Positions 31,649 to 34,499 of a stretch of DNA of 34,499 bases are shown in pieces. Location of the stretch: assembly GCA_021464525.1 (NCBI GenBank), contig JADRCO010000404.1, positions 1 to 34,499 of the forward strand, written 5' to 3'. Each line of letters begins with the position of its first letter. The first letter of the stretch is position 1. The notes beneath the pieces are model-generated. The model made no database searches. It saw nothing but the letters and a program-made list of their open reading frames with translations, and was not told the origin of the DNA. The position numbers and the translations under genes are program-made. Origin of the DNA: Rhizophagus sp. LPA8_4_AMF (Eukaryota; Glomeromycota; Glomeromycetes; Glomerales; Glomeraceae).

Positions 31649-34079
31649 ACATTGGAAATTTTCCTTAAAAATTACAATAGCATTACTGAAAAATAATCAA
31701 AAAAAAAGAAATATTTAATTATTATTTATAAATTAATAAGTAAAAACAAGTATTATTAATGACTATTTTATTATTATAATACATTTTTTTTTATTAAATA
31801 TTAATAATACTTTATATTATAAATATTATAAATATTAAATATAAAAAGAAATATAACATTTAATATACAGTACAATTTAATAAACTGGAGCTTATTTTTC
31901 TATTTGTAAAAAATATACTCTGTGCAGTAATATGTTATTGAAATTAGGTTTATCATATATGATTAGCCATTAACTATTGGCTTGAAGTGTAAACTACCCC
32001 AGCATTACTATAAAAAATTTACAGTTACATGATTACACTTGAGGCAAATGTGGCATATTAAAATTAACTGACTAATTAAAAAATTATTTTGCAAATATAA
32101 TGAAAAAAAAATACACTGAAAAAAATATTTTTTTAATTTTTAATAATCAAAATATTTTAATATTATTATTCTACATATTTTATATTAGGGAAACAGAAAC
32201 TGCTGTAGGTTCAGAGCAAAAAAAATTTTCACTTGTTTATCTATCTTTGTTTATCTTTTTTTATTCATCAAATGTAGCACAAAATTTCAATGACATGATA
32301 ACAAGTATATTTCAGGGGGTTTCAAAAGGAAATAACATGAAATGTGTGATTATTCAAAAAGGAAATTGGTATCATTTTTGTGGAAAGACGTTTTTCAGGA
32401 GATAAACATTTTTTACATTTTCGTTTCCAGGGATAGTCTTCTGCTTTGCTTTGGACAATAAGTAGTATAAAAATATATATTCTGAAACATCCAGAAAAAT
32501 CTGGTAAGATTCTATGAAAACCCTTACAGTAAAAAAATTCCAGAAACTTTCAAATTATCCCAACTAGCTGGATTTTTGATAGCAAAAATGCATACCCTCA
32601 TACCTCCCATATATTTCCCTTTAGAAAACCCCTTACAACCCTAAAACCCACCTATGATAAAATTCCAAAAACCCCTAAAGTCCCATTCAGTAGAATTTCT
32701 GATAGCAAAAAGCTATCTAAAAATATTGCACTCAGAAAATTCTCAAATTCTTGCAGGAAATTGAAAATGACTATAGAAGAAACCTCACATACTTGCAAAG
32801 GCAATCCTTTCGTCAAATTAATGAATTACTAATTAAATTGTATTTTGACAAAAGTAATGCATTTTGACAGACGTAATTAATTCATAGTAATTTTATAATA
32901 AATAGTGAATTGATCTATTCACCAAAATGTGACATAATTAATTAGCGGAAAAGTATACCTCCAATGTCAAAAAATCTATTATTCAAGAAATCCTCCTAAA
33001 ATCTGCAAAAAAGTGATAAATTTCATCAAATTTTTTTATAACAAATTCTTACCAAATCAAAAAATCAAGCCACCCAAGTACATATGCCCAAAAACCTGCT
33101 AAAACTCTGAATAACGCTAAAAATACTTTCCATATAGAATCTCAGATAATTATAGTTAAGGTTACATCTGACTATTTTAAACTTTGTACATTATTATTTA
33201 CCTTATAATTTTATTAAATTAATGTCATAAAGTAATATAAGAAAAATGTTTTTTTTTAAAGAAAAGAATATTTTATACTAAAATCATGCAATTCTACTAA
33301 TTAAAATTGGAAATAAAGTTGTGTAATAAGGCAAAATTTAGCAAATAAATATACATTTTTTTACTATTAATATTTATAGAAATATTTAAAAAAATAAAAA
33401 ACTACATTATTAAATATATTAAATATTACTTTTTAAATTACAAAGTTATAAATACTAGAAAACCAACTATTTTATTAAAATTTTACACTTGTATCCTTTA
33501 AAATAAATTCAAGATAGCAATAATAAATTTTTAAAATTCTTAATATAAAGGATATGACCTTAATTATAATTGTTCAGAATCCTTCTCATATGAAATCAAA
33601 TAGAATAGAAAAAGATAACTTACACCTTTTAAAACCAAAGAAGCAAGAGTTATAATAATCAAATCATAACTACTGTAATCTTACTAGTATAAACAATTAA
33701 GAGACATTCAAAAGTAAACCTTATAACCTGTAAAAGGTAAAAAAATAACAACCCAAAACCTGAATATGTAATGATAAAAAATTAAAGAAAATATAAATAT
33801 ATAAAAAAGATGTTTACAGATAGAAGTTTATTAAGAAGCTGAACAAACTAGCTAGCATATTTTGCAGGCAGATGGGTAAAGAAGATATTTGAATATCTGG
33901 AAAATGTCTATAAGGCAGCTTTAGAATCAAAGATTTTATGATGAAAGTATGATAATATTCAAATTAAAAGAACTAGTGGATAACTAAATATATCATATAA
34001 TGTTAAAAAAGAATTTAAGTTTAAAATATTCATCATGATATTTGTCAAAGTACTTATTAAATATTTATTATACATCAGG
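31649..34079. other. Gene-free AT-rich region
   Basis: The first ~250 bp would hold the RPC7 3' untranslated region. Bases 32450-33120 are somewhat less AT-rich and carry old repeat traces: TTTTTGATAGCAAAAATG (32573) and TTTCTGATAGCAAAAAGC (32695) are diverged direct copies, and ATTTTGACA words recur near 32840-32870. The longest frame, 32100-32405, has skewed Lys/Phe/Ile composition and no recognisable domain. No gene, RNA gene or clear element boundary is supported. Confidence 0.5.
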
Positions 34080-34099
34080 AAATTAATGCGGCGTAAAAT

Positions 34100-34133
34100 T
34101 ACGTAAGTTTTTGCGTATTCATAAACTTACGTA
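34100..34133. repeat. Perfect 11-bp inverted repeat
   Basis: TACGTAAGTTT at 34100-34110 and AAACTTACGTA at 34123-34133, separated by 12 nt. It sits at the head of a TTACG/CGTAA-rich block that leads into the 65-bp array and is probably part of the same repeat family. Confidence 0.6.
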
Positions 34134-34183
34134 GCTTTACAGGACCTTCAAAATATTATGAAAGCGTAAGTATTCAGCACATT

Positions 34184-34444
34184 GCGACATAATCTTACGA
34201 AATTTTACGGCATAATCTCACGAAATATTACACTTTTCGAAAGTTTACGAAATGTAAATTTACGGTACATTACAGCATAATCTCGCGAAATATTACACTT
34301 TTCGAAAGTTTGCGAAGTGTAAATTTACAGTACATAACAGCATAATCTCACGAAGCATTACACTTTTCGAAAGTTTACGAAATGTAAATTTACGGTACAT
34401 TACGGCATAATCTCATGAAACATTACACTTTTCGAAAGTTTACG
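34184..34444. repeat. 65-bp tandem repeat, about four copies
   Basis: Exact 65-bp spacing: units start at 34210, 34275, 34340 and 34405 with GCATAATCTCACGAAATATT, followed by ACACTTTTCGAAAGTTTACG and GTAAATTTACGGTACATTAC. The last unit is cut at ~34444, and a diverged partial unit precedes the first (34184-34209). Copies are over 85% identical by eye, so the expansion is fairly recent. No coding frame. Each unit contains internal palindromes (GTAAATTTAC, CTTTTCGAAAG). Confidence 0.85.
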
Positions 34445-34499
34445 TCGATAGGTTTCCACATGTGTAATAACATTATTTCAAAAATATTTGTATGTAATA

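Noticed and set aside
32100..32405. 101-codon open frame on the plus strand
   Set aside because: Dominated by Lys, Ile, Phe, Tyr and Asn as expected from A/T-rich sequence, with no recognisable domain and no supporting splice partners.
32820..32960. Possible small MITE with TTTTGACA and TAATTAATT words
   Set aside because: Inverted and direct matches are partial and no target duplication was found; it may only reflect A/T-rich composition.

Overview
Eukaryotic nuclear DNA, very AT-rich, with compact genes split by short introns (most about 60-140 nt) and long AT-rich gaps. Gene content (a full-length Virilizer, a SNF5 protein ending in a GATA-type finger, an Rrn5-like factor, fungal-type App1) and base composition suggest an early-diverging fungus, most likely an arbuscular mycorrhizal species (Glomeromycotina, Rhizophagus-like). 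The species is an inference. No prokaryotic, viral or organellar genes were seen.

Layout. Positions 1-5006 hold no recognisable gene but are rich in repeats: a five-copy ~129-bp tandem array (717-1701) broken by a palindromic insertion (1234-1563), then a 2.0-kb foldback element (2032-4058) with long inverted arms and a perfect 9-bp target duplication, then a solo terminus of the palindromic family (4299-4354). From 5007 to 19426 four genes lie on the minus strand: Virilizer/VIRMA (9 exons, 2140 aa), a small unrecognised gene, a 20-exon gene I identify as a SYCP2-like meiotic chromosome-axis protein (876 aa), and glucose-6-phosphate dehydrogenase. From 19789 to 28162 four genes lie on the plus strand: GAR1, App1-type phosphatidate phosphatase, SNF5/SFH1 and eIF3b. 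Then come the mitochondrial ATPase inhibitor IF1 and an Rrn5-like Pol I factor (minus), and RPC7/Rpc31 of RNA polymerase III (plus), which diverges from Rrn5 across 186 bp. Positions 31649-34499 are gene-free and end in a 65-bp tandem repeat.

I worked out all exon-intron structures by hand. In every multi-exon gene the exon lengths sum to a whole number of codons and the reading frame is continuous across every junction, which is strong internal support. Sixty-two introns were modelled; three appear to be GC-AG.

Functional themes: RNA modification and ribosome production (Virilizer, GAR1, Rrn5-like, RPC7, eIF3b), chromatin (SNF5), metabolism (G6PD, App1, IF1) and meiosis (SYCP2-like). The most notable results are a SYCP2-like axis gene in what looks like a lineage long considered asexual, its location beside the m6A-writer scaffold gene, and two non-coding repeats built from splice-site-bounded modules.
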